A DNA stretch of 5,053 bases from a bacterium (GTDB lineage: Bacteria; JAMCPX01): positions 1 through 5,053 of the forward strand of contig DAHXOM010000233.1 in assembly GCA_027364825.1 (NCBI GenBank), written 5' to 3'. Positions 5,030 to 5,053 of this stretch are shown piece after piece. The notes beneath the pieces are model-generated. The model had not been told where the DNA came from. It was given only the letters and a program-made list of their open reading frames with translations, and did no database searches. The position numbers were made by a program, and so were the translations under genes. Every line of letters starts with the position of its first letter. The stretch's first letter is position 1.

Positions 5030-5053
5030 TTGACATTCATAATTTTTATGAAT
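5030..5053 (+). promoter_or_regulatory. Divergent promoter -35 box with palindromic operator, cut by the window edge
   Basis: A perfect TTGACA is at 5030-5035 on the plus strand. It shares its last base with an inverted repeat of 8-base arms, ATTCATAA (5035-5042) and TTATGAAT (5046-5053), around a three-base TTT. With a standard 17-base spacer the -10 box would begin at 5053, so the palindrome would fill the spacer, the classic place for a repressor. The -10 box and the gene are outside the window, so the promoter is incomplete. The palindrome may also extend further. Confidence 0.45.

Overview
The window looks like chromosomal DNA of a free-living, probably anaerobic bacterium. It has moderate to low G+C by eye, Shine-Dalgarno-led genes, sigma70-type promoters and no introns. 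The gene content (a ferritin-like/VIT1 fusion, a VapBC-type pair, an FLVCR-like MFS carrier) would fit Desulfobacterota or Nitrospirota relatives. That placement is inference from family impressions, and no marker gene is present.

Layout from left to right. (1) A minus-strand gene runs off the left edge (first codon at 796, 265 codons visible). It has a strong ribosome binding site and no recognisable catalytic motif in the visible part. Its helical, twice-repeated winged-helix-like pattern suggests the N-terminal region of a larger protein, possibly an AAA+ ATPase. (2) About 410 bases (797-1208) contain no convincing gene. They carry a candidate promoter and inverted repeat for gene 1, a weak hairpin, and a candidate promoter for the next unit. 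(3) A plus-strand toxin-antitoxin pair at 1209-1773 consists of a 60-62 residue VapB-like antitoxin followed by a complete-looking PIN-domain (VapC) reading frame. The toxin frame lacks any ATG, GTG, TTG or CTG codon where it should start. (4) Three minus-strand genes, transcribed right to left, form a likely operon: an MFS carrier (4927-3695), a YegS/DgkB-type lipid kinase (3683-2751) and a ferritin-like/VIT1 iron transporter (2689-1811). A well-formed sigma70 promoter lies at 4960-4988, directly upstream of the first gene. (5) The right edge (4996-5053) is AT-rich and holds three palindromes. The outermost sits just downstream of a perfect TTGACA on the plus strand, as expected for a controlled divergent promoter whose gene lies beyond the window.

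How the parts may work together: the ferritin-like/VIT1 protein is expected to move Fe(II) across a membrane. The MFS protein resembles FLVCR-type carriers (heme or choline/ethanolamine in animals), and the lipid kinase phosphorylates diacylglycerol-like lipids. Their joint transcription suggests a metal or membrane-stress function, but no substrate can be read from the sequence. The most notable findings are the start-codon-less VapC next to an apparently leaderless antitoxin, the three-gene iron/lipid/MFS operon, and the palindrome-controlled divergent promoter at the right edge.
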